This document shows positions 12,750-20,304 of a DNA stretch of 22,942 nucleotides, piece by piece. Under the pieces are notes generated by a model, which was not told where the DNA came from, made no database searches, and worked only from the letters and a program-made list of their open reading frames with translations. Position 1 is the first letter of the stretch. Each line of letters opens with the position of its first letter. Made by a program: the position numbers and the translations under genes. The DNA comes from a virus. Location of the stretch: positions 1-22,942 of the IMG/VR virus record IMGVR_UViG_3300044678_001940; one strand, given 5' to 3'.

Positions 12750-12945
12750 CCCGAGGAACGACCCGAGGCCGGGGGATGTAACGAAAGAAAAGAGCATGTT
12801 TGGCGAGTCGATTATCCGAGTGACAAATCGCGACGGGGATATCGTCAGTTTCATTGTCGGCACTGGTCTAGGAATGGACATGTCTCTCTCGTGGTGGATC
12901 GAGACATCGGAGAGCGACGAGGTGCTGTATGTCGCAGGAGCGTAG
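12739..12945 (+). CDS. DPRxDPRPGDVT-type small phage protein, paralogue B
   Basis: Begins MERDPRNDPRPGDVTKEKS and ends SESDEVLYVAGA, with Asn for Lys in the shared DPRxDPRPGDVT signature of the 10236-10448 gene. The middle strands differ in sequence but follow the same Val/Ile/Phe pattern and a Trp-Trp-Ile-Glu pair near the end. GTG start. Paralogue of A; unknown function. Confidence 0.62.
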   Translation: MERDPRNDPRPGDVTKEKSMFGESIIRVTNRDGDIVSFIVGTGLGMDMSLSWWIETSESDEVLYVAGA

Positions 12946-13498
12946 CGCGGAGTGGTTGAGAGGTGCCCGCGAAGAGGTTCGCCGCCTAGAAGGGGAATGC
13001 GACGTGGTATTTCGTGGCGAGCCGCACATCACTCGCATGGCCTTGTGTGAGCGCGCGGAGGAACTGAAAACCCTTCTCGCCGAAGCCGAAGCCCGCGAGG
13101 CCAGCGTGCCCACGGCGGCGGACCTTGCTGTGGCGGACGAGCTGGACATGCTGGCCGCTCATATCCAGCAGTACATCGGACCAGACGACGCCCGCGATGA
13201 CATCCGGCGTATCTGCCGCAACCGGGCTGAGGACTTGCGGCGTGGGGTGAAGCGCGGGCCGTCAGCTGCAACCGGCACGGGTACCCTCACGCTCTCCGAA
13301 ACCATCGCCGGACTGCGGGAAGCCTGCGCCGGGGTGGTGGTGTCGAAGCATGAGGAGATCACGGCGGCGGAGGTGATCGCGGCGGCGGAGCGGGCGCTGC
13401 GGTGTGGGAAGTGGGAGCATTTTACTTCAGATGAGAGGGAAATGATGGCCGCCGCTTTCGCCGCAATCGCCAAATGGAAAGAGGCACACAATGCGTGA
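12929..13498 (+). CDS. Hypothetical coiled-coil/helical protein (189 aa)
   Basis: Mostly helical, with Arg/Glu-rich repeats (VRRLEGECDV, EELKTLLAEAEARE) and a Cys-containing N-terminal half; the C-terminal third (about 125-189) is Ala-rich with KHEEITAAEVIAAAERAL. No catalytic motif found. ATG start overlaps the preceding gene by 17 bp and the end overlaps the next ATG. It could be two small helical domains fused. Confidence 0.55.
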   Translation: MSQERSAEWLRGAREEVRRLEGECDVVFRGEPHITRMALCERAEELKTLLAEAEAREASVPTAADLAVADELDMLAAHIQQYIGPDDARDDIRRICRNRAEDLRRGVKRGPSAATGTGTLTLSETIAGLREACAGVVVSKHEEITAAEVIAAAERALRCGKWEHFTSDEREMMAAAFAAIAKWKEAHNA

Positions 13499-14114
13499 AA
13501 CACTCAAAGAACTCGCCGGTGATCTGCAAATGATCCACCAATTCCTGGAACAATCGGAGGCCGTTGAGCGGCAGTTGGGTCAGTATTGGCGTGAGCATGA
13601 AGCCGAGCGCGACCAACTCCGCGCCGAGGTGGAGCGGCTGCGGGGACAATCCAAGGCGGCGCTGTTGAACGCGAAGCAGTCGCAGGACGGATGGAGCGAA
13701 GCGTTGAAGCTGCGTGACTCTGCCACCGCCAGAGCCGAAGTCGCCGAGCGGGAATGCGTGGAGTACATTGACTACCGAAACCAAGCGGTCATCAGTCGGA
13801 ACGCGATGGAGCGGGAGCGAGACGAGGCCAGGGCCCACGCCGAAGACCTTTGCGGGGCGCTGAGTGACGAGCTGAGTTGGGCGCGTGCTTATGGACCATG
13901 CCAAGCCCCACACGTCAAGCGCTGCATGTGCCCGCATTGCGTGACAGAGAGGTCTAAAGCCGCCCTCGCCCGCACCCCGGCGCAGTCGCTGGGACGGATT
14001 AAGGCGGAGGCGTTGCGGGAGGAAATAACAGCGTTCGTTGCGTTATTCGGGCCTGCTGCCGGTGACGCACTAGAAGCCGAAGCCGACCGACTGGAGGCCA
14101 CCGATGGACGCTAA
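13491..14114 (+). CDS. Coiled-coil protein with CxCPxC motif (207 aa)
   Basis: Long heptad-like helix from about residue 15 to 130 with Leu/Glu/Arg/Gln, then Cys-Met-Cys-Pro-His-Cys (near 144-149), a possible zinc site, and a helical end. Similar coiled-coil phage proteins are unknown in function. Its start overlaps the previous gene by 8 bp. Confidence 0.55.
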   Translation: MRETLKELAGDLQMIHQFLEQSEAVERQLGQYWREHEAERDQLRAEVERLRGQSKAALLNAKQSQDGWSEALKLRDSATARAEVAERECVEYIDYRNQAVISRNAMERERDEARAHAEDLCGALSDELSWARAYGPCQAPHVKRCMCPHCVTERSKAALARTPAQSLGRIKAEALREEITAFVALFGPAAGDALEAEADRLEATDGR

Positions 14115-14394
14115 ACGGCTGGAGGAGTTGGCGCAGAAGTGCAAGGAAGCAATAGAGTCGCCTGAGTATTGGCTGGACAACTTTCTACAAACGGAGGACA
14201 TCGCCGACCTAGCCCGCTGCGCTGCGGCTTGGGCGAAGGTGGAGCGGAGTATCAACCCGATGATTGAACGCCGGAACTGGCCGCAAGGGGCTAAGTGGTA
14301 TTTTCGGCCAGGTGGCCGATCTACTGGTAGCGGCGACACCGCCATCGCCGCTGTCGAAGCCGCGCAGGAGGTGACTGATGCGAACAAAGGCTGA
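14104..14394 (+). CDS. Hypothetical protein (96 aa)
   Basis: Helical at both ends, with Trp-rich NPMIERRNWPQGAKWYFRPG in the middle, and a polar Gly/Ser stretch. Overlaps the upstream gene by 11 bp. No family recognised. Confidence 0.5.
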   Translation: MDAKRLEELAQKCKEAIESPEYWLDNFLQTEDIADLARCAAAWAKVERSINPMIERRNWPQGAKWYFRPGGRSTGSGDTAIAAVEAAQEVTDANKG

Positions 14395-14569
14395 GGCGCT
14401 GGCGAAGCCGATGGCTGGGGATCGTTGGACAAACAAAAAAGGCGTAGAGCGGTACGTGACGAAAATAGAAGATGAGCGAATTGTGTTTTTCAACACGGAC
14501 AGCTCGGTGTACGCGGATAGGTTCCGCCGCTGGGCCGCGAACGCCGAGTACCTAGGCGGTGCGGAATGA
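14378..14569 (+). CDS. Hypothetical small protein (63 aa)
   Basis: A basic N-terminal helix, then RWTNKKGVERYVTKIEDERI and a strand-rich end with Phe/Tyr (FFNTDSSVYADRFRRW). The compact beta-rich core suggests a small fold of the SH3-like type seen in phage early genes, but this is only a guess. Overlaps both neighbours. Confidence 0.5.
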   Translation: MRTKAEALAKPMAGDRWTNKKGVERYVTKIEDERIVFFNTDSSVYADRFRRWAANAEYLGGAE

Positions 14570-14745
14570 TCCGCCGCGTCCGCATGGCCCGCAAGCGGCT
14601 GGCGATTGCGCGGGAGCAGGCGAAAGCAACTCTCCAGCGTTACTATTCACTGCCAAGCGGAGAACGGCAGCGAGTGTACTGGAAAAAAGAGCGGCGCATG
14701 AATCAGGCATGGGCTGTGGTTCGCAGGAAAGAGAGGATTGCATGA
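14566..14745 (+). CDS. Small basic helical protein (59 aa)
   Basis: Encodes MIRRVRMARKRLAIAREQAK and a similar basic C-terminal half (RQRVYWKKERRMNQAW). ATGA couplings at both ends support translation. Strong positive charge suggests nucleic-acid binding, unproven. Longer frames through this stretch belong to shadow reading. Confidence 0.5.
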   Translation: MIRRVRMARKRLAIAREQAKATLQRYYSLPSGERQRVYWKKERRMNQAWAVVRRKERIA

Positions 14746-15083
14746 ATTGGACAAGAGCGCACGACGTATGGATTGCCGAGCATTGCGAGGGACTGGAGGT
14801 ATCGACCGAGTTTGCCGCGGAGCCGCACGAGATCCGTTTTAACGGGCCGTGGAAGCCCGTCGCCACCTACAACACCGACCCAGCCGCCTGCATCCGCGCG
14901 GCTGAGGCGTGGCGGAAGAAAGGCGAAGGGCGGTATTACAGCTTTAGGTCAGAGCAAAACGACGGCGGCATATTGTTCCAAGAACACGCGGTTTGCTTTT
15001 CCTCGTTTGCGAAGTTTGGCAGCGCGGACGGTCCATCCGCCCTCGCCCAAGCACTATACCGCGCCACCGGAGGGCCAGCATGA
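14742..15083 (+). CDS. Hypothetical protein (113 aa)
   Basis: Starts at ATG 14742 (MNWTRAHDVWIAEHCEGLEV), the ATGA overlap with the preceding gene; the frame continues upstream but that part is a shadow. It has a Trp/Cys-containing first half, a polar turn with SFRSEQNDGGIL and a helical end. The phrase DVWIAEHCEG and spacing resemble phage proteins I cannot name. Unknown function. Confidence 0.55.
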   Translation: MNWTRAHDVWIAEHCEGLEVSTEFAAEPHEIRFNGPWKPVATYNTDPAACIRAAEAWRKKGEGRYYSFRSEQNDGGILFQEHAVCFSSFAKFGSADGPSALAQALYRATGGPA

Positions 15084-15202
15084 AGACCATGTGGTTTTGG
15101 AACTCGCAGGTAGGCCCATGGCGCTGCTGGGGCCTGTGGTACAAGCAGCGGTGGTTTGCGGGGCTGTCAATTGTGCGTAAAGGAGAGGAGTGGAAACTGT
15201 GA
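15080..15202 (+). CDS. Small Trp-rich protein (40 aa)
   Basis: MKTMWFWNSQVGPWRCWGLW and a basic tail RKGEEWKL, with eight Trp in 40 residues. Coupled to the previous and next genes by overlaps. No family recognised; may be membrane-interacting. Confidence 0.42.
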   Translation: MKTMWFWNSQVGPWRCWGLWYKQRWFAGLSIVRKGEEWKL

Positions 15203-15441
15203 TTCACGAACTGAAAACCCTACCAGAATACTGGGATGCGGTAAACAGCGGGGCGAAGCCATTCGAGGTTCGCACGAACGACCGAGATTTCAAGGTTGGC
15301 GACATCCTTCACCTGTACCGATCGGTAGATGCCGACTTCTACGGCGCGGAGTTCATGGAGTTGGCCGTAACCTACGTTCTGTCTGGTGGCAAGTTTGGCA
15401 TTGAACCGGGGTACGTGGTGATGGGGCTGGGGGAGGTATGA
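15199..15441 (+). CDS. DUF3850-like ASCH/PUA-fold protein (80 aa)
   Basis: Starts at GTG 15199 (GTGA overlap), nine bases after AGGAGAGGAG; an in-frame GTG at 15190 sits on the site itself. The product MIHELKTLPEYWDAVNSGAK, FEVRTNDRDFKVGDILHLYR and the strand-turn to YVVMGLGEV follow the DUF3850 pattern, a small ASCH/PUA-related fold. Known members are small phage proteins with putative nucleic-acid binding. No catalytic residues are evident. Confidence 0.7.
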   Translation: MIHELKTLPEYWDAVNSGAKPFEVRTNDRDFKVGDILHLYRSVDADFYGAEFMELAVTYVLSGGKFGIEPGYVVMGLGEV

Positions 15442-15773
15442 ATACCCTCCGACTAACTCGCGCCGAATCCGCCGCCTACACCAACGGCGAGCGGCGGATC
15501 TGGCGGGCGATGCGGAAGCAGCCGCGCGTCGGAATCCGTGGCGACGGCTCGATCATCCACCCGGAGTATTTGGTTTGGGAGGACAAGGGAGACATCATTC
15601 CGCTTACTCCAAGCTGCATGTACCGGATTACCCGGCGCTGTCCCTACGGCCAGCCCGGCGATTTGGTGAAGCTGTCCGGTGGCGAAGTGGTCGAGGGCGT
15701 GTTTATGATCTCCGCCATCACCGTCGAGCAGCGCGGCGGGCGCTGGGGCTGGGTTGTGGAGGTGGGGGCATGA
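15438..15773 (+). CDS. ASCH-like phage protein (111 aa)
   Basis: Contains RAMRKQPRVGIRGDG near residues 23-37 and CPYGQPGDLVKL (about 69-80), the Cys-Pro-Tyr-Gly-x-Pro-Gly-Asp signature of a common family of phage ASCH-like proteins. Those are thought to have a PUA-like nucleic-acid-binding fold. It follows the DUF3850-like gene, so two ASCH-type proteins may be adjacent. Product role not known. Confidence 0.55.
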   Translation: MNTLRLTRAESAAYTNGERRIWRAMRKQPRVGIRGDGSIIHPEYLVWEDKGDIIPLTPSCMYRITRRCPYGQPGDLVKLSGGEVVEGVFMISAITVEQRGGRWGWVVEVGA

Positions 15774-15934
15774 CCCGCCAACCGCCGGCCCTCGCCCGCA
15801 TCGCCGAACTTGAGCGAGTCTACGCCGACGAATACCCGACGGCGCCGCGGGCGGAGCGCAAGCGCTGGGCGGTGGAAGGCGCGCAGTATGAGGCCGATGA
15901 GCGGGACGCGATAAAGAACGAAGGCAGCGAATGA
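15770..15934 (+). CDS. Small helical protein (54 aa)
   Basis: Begins MTRQPPALARIAELERVYAD, then an acidic-basic helix to the end. ATG 15770 overlaps the upstream stop; the end overlaps the next ATG. No family recognised. Confidence 0.48.
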   Translation: MTRQPPALARIAELERVYADEYPTAPRAERKRWAVEGAQYEADERDAIKNEGSE

Positions 15935-16113
15935 AGTGGGGTTGGAGCAGAAGCGACGCGAAAACTTGGCGTTTCAACGCTGATTGGAGCGTCGTTTATG
16001 ACGGCCACCGGTGGTATGTCGTTTGGGCCGGGAATTGGCTACACGAGGATTACGGGAGCGATGCGCTGGCAATCGCCGCGGCCGAAGCCAAAATGATTGA
16101 CTGGAAATTTTAA
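15931..16113 (+). CDS. Hypothetical small Trp-rich protein (60 aa)
   Basis: Strand-rich start (MKWGWSRSDAKTWRFNADWS, VVYDGHRWYVVWAG) and a short helix at the end. The repeated Trp and turns suggest a compact beta sheet. ATGA couples it to the gene before. Unknown function. Confidence 0.52.
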   Translation: MKWGWSRSDAKTWRFNADWSVVYDGHRWYVVWAGNWLHEDYGSDALAIAAAEAKMIDWKF

Positions 16114-16117
16114 CAAC

Positions 16118-16138
16118 CAGGTCAATGCCGACGGCCTG
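16118..16138 (+). promoter_or_regulatory. AUGCCGAC hairpin H3
   Basis: Stem CAGGTC/GGCCTG (16118-16123 with 16133-16138, one G-U pair), loop AATGCCGAC. AGAGGAGAG and the ATG at 16156 follow. The stem differs from the other copies. Confidence 0.62.
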
Positions 16139-16155
16139 AACGAAAGAGGAGAGAA

Positions 16156-16626
16156 ATGCCACGAATACCATGGAAGCCGGGCGACCCATGCCCGCGATGC
16201 AAACAGCCCGTGTATTCACGGGAGGATATGTACAAGGTAAGCCACAACGCCTGCCGTCCATGCGGCCAGCAGGCGCGGCGAGAGTACTTAGATGCAAAAA
16301 AAGAAGCGACGCCGTCCGAGCGTAACTGCGAGGATTGCAGTGCGTTTATAAGTGGCCTGACCACAGCCACCCGCTGTGCTGCATGCGTGGCAAAGAGACG
16401 CGCTGAAGGTGCCCGCCGAGGTACTGAAGCGATGATGGAAAAGCGCCGGTCAGAGCGCGAGATGCGCGAGGCTACTCGCGGACCGGTGGATGCGCCGCGG
16501 CCGGTGCGTAACGCGGGCGCGGCGTACAAGGGATTGCGCGGGGGGCCTGATTGTGAATGGGCAACGCTGGAGGACGTGGGTAATTCGGTGGCGCGCTGGG
16601 CTACGTTGGATGGGGGGCGGGTGTGA
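16156..16626 (+). CDS. Multi-Cys zinc-finger protein (156 aa)
   Basis: Pairs Cys-Pro-Arg-Cys, Cys-Arg-Pro-Cys, Cys-Glu-Asp-Cys and Cys-Ala-Ala-Cys in the first 80 residues can hold two zinc ions, as in an HNH-like or recruiter domain without the HNH residues. A basic helix follows, then a Gly/Asp-rich end. The start lies after AGAGGAGAG, 17 bases past hairpin H3, and the end overlaps the helicase GTG, so it is probably functionally linked to it. Target unknown. Confidence 0.65.
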   Translation: MPRIPWKPGDPCPRCKQPVYSREDMYKVSHNACRPCGQQARREYLDAKKEATPSERNCEDCSAFISGLTTATRCAACVAKRRAEGARRGTEAMMEKRRSEREMREATRGPVDAPRPVRNAGAAYKGLRGGPDCEWATLEDVGNSVARWATLDGGRV

Positions 16627-17993
16627 GCGGCTACCGGGCGTTTCTTGACGGCAAGCACGTTCAGCCGCAACCATCCGGCATTCCCGGAGAGTTTGACCTG
16701 AACAGCAAACTTTTCGGCTTCCAAAAGCAGAGCATCACGCGGGCTCTGAACGTTGGTAAGTTCGCACTCTTTACGGAGTGCGGGAGCGGCAAGACCGCCA
16801 TGCAGGCGGAATGGGCGCGGCAGGTCTGCCAGCATACGGGCGGCGATGCGCTGATACTGGCACCGTTGGCGGTGACCGCGCAGACCGTGGCAGAGGGCGC
16901 GAAGTTTGGCGTTGAGATCACGCAGTGCCGAAGTCAGAAGGACGTGCGGACGGGTGTGAACGTCGCCAACTACGACATGCTGAAGCATTTCGACGCGGGC
17001 CGCTTCGACGCCATCGTACTGGACGAGTCGAGCATCCTAAAGAACTTCACCGGTGCGACCAGGCGGCTACTGCAAGACTCGTTTGCGAGCACGCCCTACA
17101 AGCTGTGTTGCTCGGCTACGCCGTCGCCAAACGATCACATGGAGCTAGGCAACCACTCGGAGTTTCTCGACATCATGAGCGGCGGGCAAATGCTTATGCG
17201 ATGGTTCCTGAACGACACCATGAAGGCGGGCGGCTACCGGCTGAAAGGCCACGCCGAAGCTGACTACTGGCGGTGGGTGGCGTCGTGGTCAGTGTGCATG
17301 GAAAAGCCGTCAGACCTTGGGTTTTCTGACGACGGCTGGAATATGCCCGAGTTGCGCATTCATGAGGAGATTGTAGCCGTCGATCAATCCATCAACGCCA
17401 ACGGCCAACTGTTCCGGGTGGCGGACGTATCGGCGACGGGACTGCATCGGGAGATGCGGCTGACGGCGCCGGCGCGGGCCGCGCGCGTTGCCGAGATCAT
17501 CGGCGACTCGAAAGAGCCGTGGTGTATCTGGTGCAACACCAACTACGAGGCCGACGAACTGATGCGCGTGATCGACGGAGCCATCGAAGTGCGCGGCGAC
17601 GAGCGGACGGAGGCGAAAGAGGAGAAGCTACTGGGATTCACAAACGGCGCGTTCCAGCGCATCGTCACGAAGCCATCAATCGCGGGTTTCGGCATGAACT
17701 GGCAGCACTGCAACCGTCACATCTTTTGCGGGCTGTCCTACTCCTACGAACAGTTCTATCAGGCCGTGCGCCGGTCCTGGCGGTTCGGTCAAACTCGGCC
17801 GGTTGACGCCTACATGGTCATCGCGGAGACGGAAGGCCCCGTCCTCAAAACGATCCGCGAAAAGCAAAAGAAGCACGAAGAAATGAAAGCGGCCATGGTT
17901 CACGCGATGGCGGCAATTCAAAACGGTACCGGGCGGCGCCAGCTTGCATCGGCCGTCGGCACAAAGCAAATGAATCTTCCGAGGTGGATCTAA
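16623..17993 (+). CDS. SNF2-like SF2 DNA helicase/ATPase
   Basis: A 456-residue protein with a Walker A variant ECGSGKT (52-58), DESS as the DEAH-like box II (134-137), SAT motif III (164-166) and a C-terminal motif VI containing RFGQ (387-390), characteristic of SNF2-type proteins. Two RecA-like lobes use ATP to translocate on DNA. Phages often carry this beside a methyltransferase and RusA. It is probably a replication or recombination helicase. GTG start overlaps the upstream gene and the stop shares one base with the methyltransferase ATG. Confidence 0.85.
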   Translation: MSGYRAFLDGKHVQPQPSGIPGEFDLNSKLFGFQKQSITRALNVGKFALFTECGSGKTAMQAEWARQVCQHTGGDALILAPLAVTAQTVAEGAKFGVEITQCRSQKDVRTGVNVANYDMLKHFDAGRFDAIVLDESSILKNFTGATRRLLQDSFASTPYKLCCSATPSPNDHMELGNHSEFLDIMSGGQMLMRWFLNDTMKAGGYRLKGHAEADYWRWVASWSVCMEKPSDLGFSDDGWNMPELRIHEEIVAVDQSINANGQLFRVADVSATGLHREMRLTAPARAARVAEIIGDSKEPWCIWCNTNYEADELMRVIDGAIEVRGDERTEAKEEKLLGFTNGAFQRIVTKPSIAGFGMNWQHCNRHIFCGLSYSYEQFYQAVRRSWRFGQTRPVDAYMVIAETEGPVLKTIREKQKKHEEMKAAMVHAMAAIQNGTGRRQLASAVGTKQMNLPRWI

Positions 17994-18985
17994 TGAACGT
18001 GATTTTAGACGAGCGGCACGGCCGCAACTGGGCGCTCTACAACGGCGACTGCTGCGAAGTCATCAAGGGCATTCCCGATGAGTCGGTAGACCTGACGGTG
18101 TTTTCGCCGCCGTTTTCCAGCCTGTACATGTACTCTGACTCCGAGGCCGATATGGGCAACTGCGCGAGCGATGAGGAGTTCTTTGCGCACTTCGGATTCC
18201 TTGCGCCTGAACTACTTCGCGTGACGACGACTGGGCGGTTGTGCGTGATGCACGTTAAGGACCTGCCGACGTATCGGAATAGTGACGGCGCCAGCGGCCT
18301 ACGCGACTTCCCAGGCCAGTGTATCGCCGCCATGGAGCGCGCCGGGTGGGCGTTCCATAGCCGGGTGACGGTGTGGAAGTGCCCGGTGACGGAGCGGGAA
18401 CGGACCAATAACAACGGGCTCCTCCATAAAACCGTCATGCGTGATTCTTCGCAGATCCGGCAGGGAATGGCTGACTACGTGCTGGCCTTTCGCAAGACGC
18501 CCCCAGGTGACAATCTCAGCACGAAGCCGATTGAGCGGCCGACTGGGTTCGAGCGGTATATCGGCGACGCGGCGCAAGATCCGCGCGAAACCGACCAGCA
18601 CCCTTCGAAATACGCCCGCAAAGGCCGCGACGGGCGGACAAGCGTGGAGATTTGGCGGCGGTACGCGGAGCCGGTGTGGTGGGACATCGACCAGACGGAC
18701 GTGCTGAACTTTCGCATCGCCCGCGACGAAAAGGACGAGAAGCACATCTGCCCGCTGCAGCTCGGGTTGATTCGCCGGTGCCTGGAACTGTGGTCCTCGC
18801 CGGGCGACGTCGTGCTATCGCCGTTCGCCGGTGTTGGCTCGGAGGGGTTTGTTGCGCTGGACGAAGGCCGCAAGTTCATCGGGATTGAGCTGAAGCCGGG
18901 TTACTTTTCAACGGCGATTAAACACCTGGAAAGCGCGGAGGCATATGCCGGCGCTCAAGGAGGGCTATTCGATGCCATCGACTGA
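17993..18985 (+). CDS. DNA methyltransferase (adenine N6 or cytosine N4 type)
   Basis: A 330-residue protein with motif IV SPPF (38-41) preceding motif I FAGVGSEG (278-285), and IEL nearby; this order fits beta-class methyltransferases. The four-residue catalytic core transfers a methyl group from S-adenosylmethionine to an exocyclic amine. The target base (N6-adenine or N4-cytosine) cannot be decided from SPPF alone. No restriction partner is visible, so self-protection or regulation is likely. Starts at ATG 17993 (TAATG), nine bases after an in-frame GTG. Confidence 0.82.
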   Translation: MNVILDERHGRNWALYNGDCCEVIKGIPDESVDLTVFSPPFSSLYMYSDSEADMGNCASDEEFFAHFGFLAPELLRVTTTGRLCVMHVKDLPTYRNSDGASGLRDFPGQCIAAMERAGWAFHSRVTVWKCPVTERERTNNNGLLHKTVMRDSSQIRQGMADYVLAFRKTPPGDNLSTKPIERPTGFERYIGDAAQDPRETDQHPSKYARKGRDGRTSVEIWRRYAEPVWWDIDQTDVLNFRIARDEKDEKHICPLQLGLIRRCLELWSSPGDVVLSPFAGVGSEGFVALDEGRKFIGIELKPGYFSTAIKHLESAEAYAGAQGGLFDAID

Positions 18986-19160
18986 CAACCCTATCGCCAC
19001 CGCCCAGCGCGAACAGCGAGAAGCGGCGGCGCGGTACACGATCAAGCAGCAGCGCGAAGCCGCGAAACGCTGGCGAAAAGACAGGCACCCCGGCGCCTGG
19101 GATGGCCTGTGCGATTGGCTTATGGAAGAGTGCCTGTTATCGCAGGAGGCCGCAAAATGA
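18972..19160 (+). CDS. Small helical protein (62 aa)
   Basis: ATG 18972 follows GGAGGG at seven-base spacing, better than the upstream in-frame ATG at 18945. It is a long helix (AQREQREAAARYTIKQQ) with a C-terminal Trp/Cys/Leu segment (WDGLCDWLMEECL). Basic middle; no motif. Overlaps the methyltransferase end by 14 bp. Confidence 0.52.
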   Translation: MPSTDNPIATAQREQREAAARYTIKQQREAAKRWRKDRHPGAWDGLCDWLMEECLLSQEAAK

Positions 19161-19471
19161 CCCGCCCATGGACCCTAGCTGAATCCCGCACCATCGCCGA
19201 GCGCGTGATGGAGTGGCAGGTATTCGAGTTCCGCGGGCGACTGGTCCGCGTCGATGGCGGAATGGTTCCAGACTGGCCACATACTGACGCGGGCGAGGTG
19301 CTGGCGGCGATACAGATGGACGGGTGGCGCGTCGAAGGCTTCTGGACGGGGGCGAGCCATACGTTCTGCGTGCGGCTGCGGCACCCGATCACCAAAGACG
19401 CAGCCGAGGGTAACGCGCGGGAGTGGTTCGAGGCCGTGATGCTGGCGGTGTTGGCGGCGGTGGAGGGATGA
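19157..19471 (+). CDS. Phage ABA-sandwich-like protein (104 aa)
   Basis: Starts MTRPWTLAESRTIAERVMEW and contains a PDWPHTDAGEVLAAIQMDGW stretch, then a strand series and a C-terminal helix with Ala/Val/Leu. The arrangement resembles the phage ABA sandwich domain, common on phage genomes with unknown function. ATG 19157 overlaps the prior stop. Assigned by resemblance only. Confidence 0.48.
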   Translation: MTRPWTLAESRTIAERVMEWQVFEFRGRLVRVDGGMVPDWPHTDAGEVLAAIQMDGWRVEGFWTGASHTFCVRLRHPITKDAAEGNAREWFEAVMLAVLAAVEG

Positions 19472-19671
19472 GGGATTTCCACCAATACGCCGATGAGCCA
19501 CTGAAGCCATATTTGCCAAATTCCATGCGGCGACTTGGGCACAAGGCAGATGGAGCGATTGCGGTGAGGCAGCGGAGCCACGTGCAGGCTGATTGGACAT
19601 GGGAGGAGATGTTTATGCAGGACGATGAGGCCAGAAAAACCATTCGATATCCACGCGGTGAGAGGCCATGA
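19468..19671 (+). CDS. Hypothetical protein (67 aa)
   Basis: Starts at ATG 19468 (ATGA overlap), MRDFHQYADEPLKPYLPNS, then a basic loop and an acidic Trp-rich segment. No family recognised. The end overlaps the RusA start. Confidence 0.52.
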   Translation: MRDFHQYADEPLKPYLPNSMRRLGHKADGAIAVRQRSHVQADWTWEEMFMQDDEARKTIRYPRGERP

Positions 19672-20093
19672 GGCCGCCCGACGTCGAACTCGTCGTCCTT
19701 GGCGTGCCAGGGCCGCAAGGCTCGAAGCGGCACGTAGGCGACGGGCGCATGATCGAATCCAGTAAGAAGGTGAAGCCGTGGCGGGATTCCGTGGCGTGGG
19801 CTGCGCGGGAAGCCATGGCGGGACGGCCGCCGATTGATGGGCCTGTGCGGTGCCAGATGGTGTTCATTTTTCCGCGGCCGAAGTCTCGCAAGCGCACGGC
19901 GCTGCATGACCGCAAGCCGGATCTATCAAAGCTCATCCGGTCAACAGAAGACGCGCTGACCACGGGAGGGGCCTGGGCGGACGATGCGCGGGTGGTGGAG
20001 TATGTGACCACATGCAAGCGGTACGCCGATGAGATGCCACCGGGCTCAATTACGAGCGGCGCCGCGATCCGGATATGGCGGGCCACGCCATGA
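19668..20093 (+). CDS. rusA: RusA-family Holliday junction resolvase
   Basis: A 141-residue protein with the RusA signature: GPQGSKRHVG near the start, then H-DRKPDLSKLIRSTEDAL (Asp85, Asp95) and WADDARVVEY with Asp105/Asp106. The conserved acidic residues bind metal and cut four-way DNA junctions. Length fits the family. Partners nearby are the Sak4-like ATPase, SSB, helicase and methyltransferase, together a recombination and replication set. It starts at an ATG overlapping the previous stop. Confidence 0.88.
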   Translation: MRPPDVELVVLGVPGPQGSKRHVGDGRMIESSKKVKPWRDSVAWAAREAMAGRPPIDGPVRCQMVFIFPRPKSRKRTALHDRKPDLSKLIRSTEDALTTGGAWADDARVVEYVTTCKRYADEMPPGSITSGAAIRIWRATP

Positions 20094-20263
20094 CCATCCT
20101 CGACCAACTCAAGCGCGCCGGCGCCGTGCTGGTGCGCCAAAAGAATCACCAGGTGTGGCGCTTGCCTAACGGACGGCGCTACGTGATAGCGAAGACGCCT
20201 AGCGATGGGCGGGCGGGCAGGAATCAGTCGGCCGTGCTGAAACGGCTGATGCGGGCGAAGTAA
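20090..20263 (+). CDS. HicA-like dsRBD-fold small protein (57 aa)
   Basis: The product MTILDQLKRAGAVLVRQKNH, then QVWRLPNGRRYVIAKTPSD and a basic helix, follows the HicA/YcfA layout, including the His at position 20 and the strand-turn. HicA proteins are RNA-cleaving toxins of the HicAB pair. No HicB antitoxin is found next to it, so an inactivated or repurposed version is likely. ATG 20090 overlaps the RusA end. Confidence 0.6.
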   Translation: MTILDQLKRAGAVLVRQKNHQVWRLPNGRRYVIAKTPSDGRAGRNQSAVLKRLMRAK

Positions 20264-20267
20264 ACGG

Positions 20268-20288
20268 GGCCGCTATGCCGACGCGGCC
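20268..20288 (+). promoter_or_regulatory. AUGCCGAC hairpin H4
   Basis: Stem GGCCGC/GCGGCC (20268-20273 with 20283-20288), loop TATGCCGAC. AGGGAG at 20296-20301 follows, then ATG 20305 and the replication ATG 20330. All four copies precede purine-rich ribosome binding sites. Confidence 0.65.
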
Positions 20289-20304
20289 GAGAAAGAGGGA
20301 GCAG

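Noticed and set aside
16122-16988. 288-aa minus-strand frame
   Set aside because: Opposite the zinc protein and the helicase, whose motifs are clear.
17993-18985. Restriction-modification system
   Set aside because: Only the methyltransferase is found; the neighbouring helicase has no nuclease motif and pairs of this type are common in phage replication modules.
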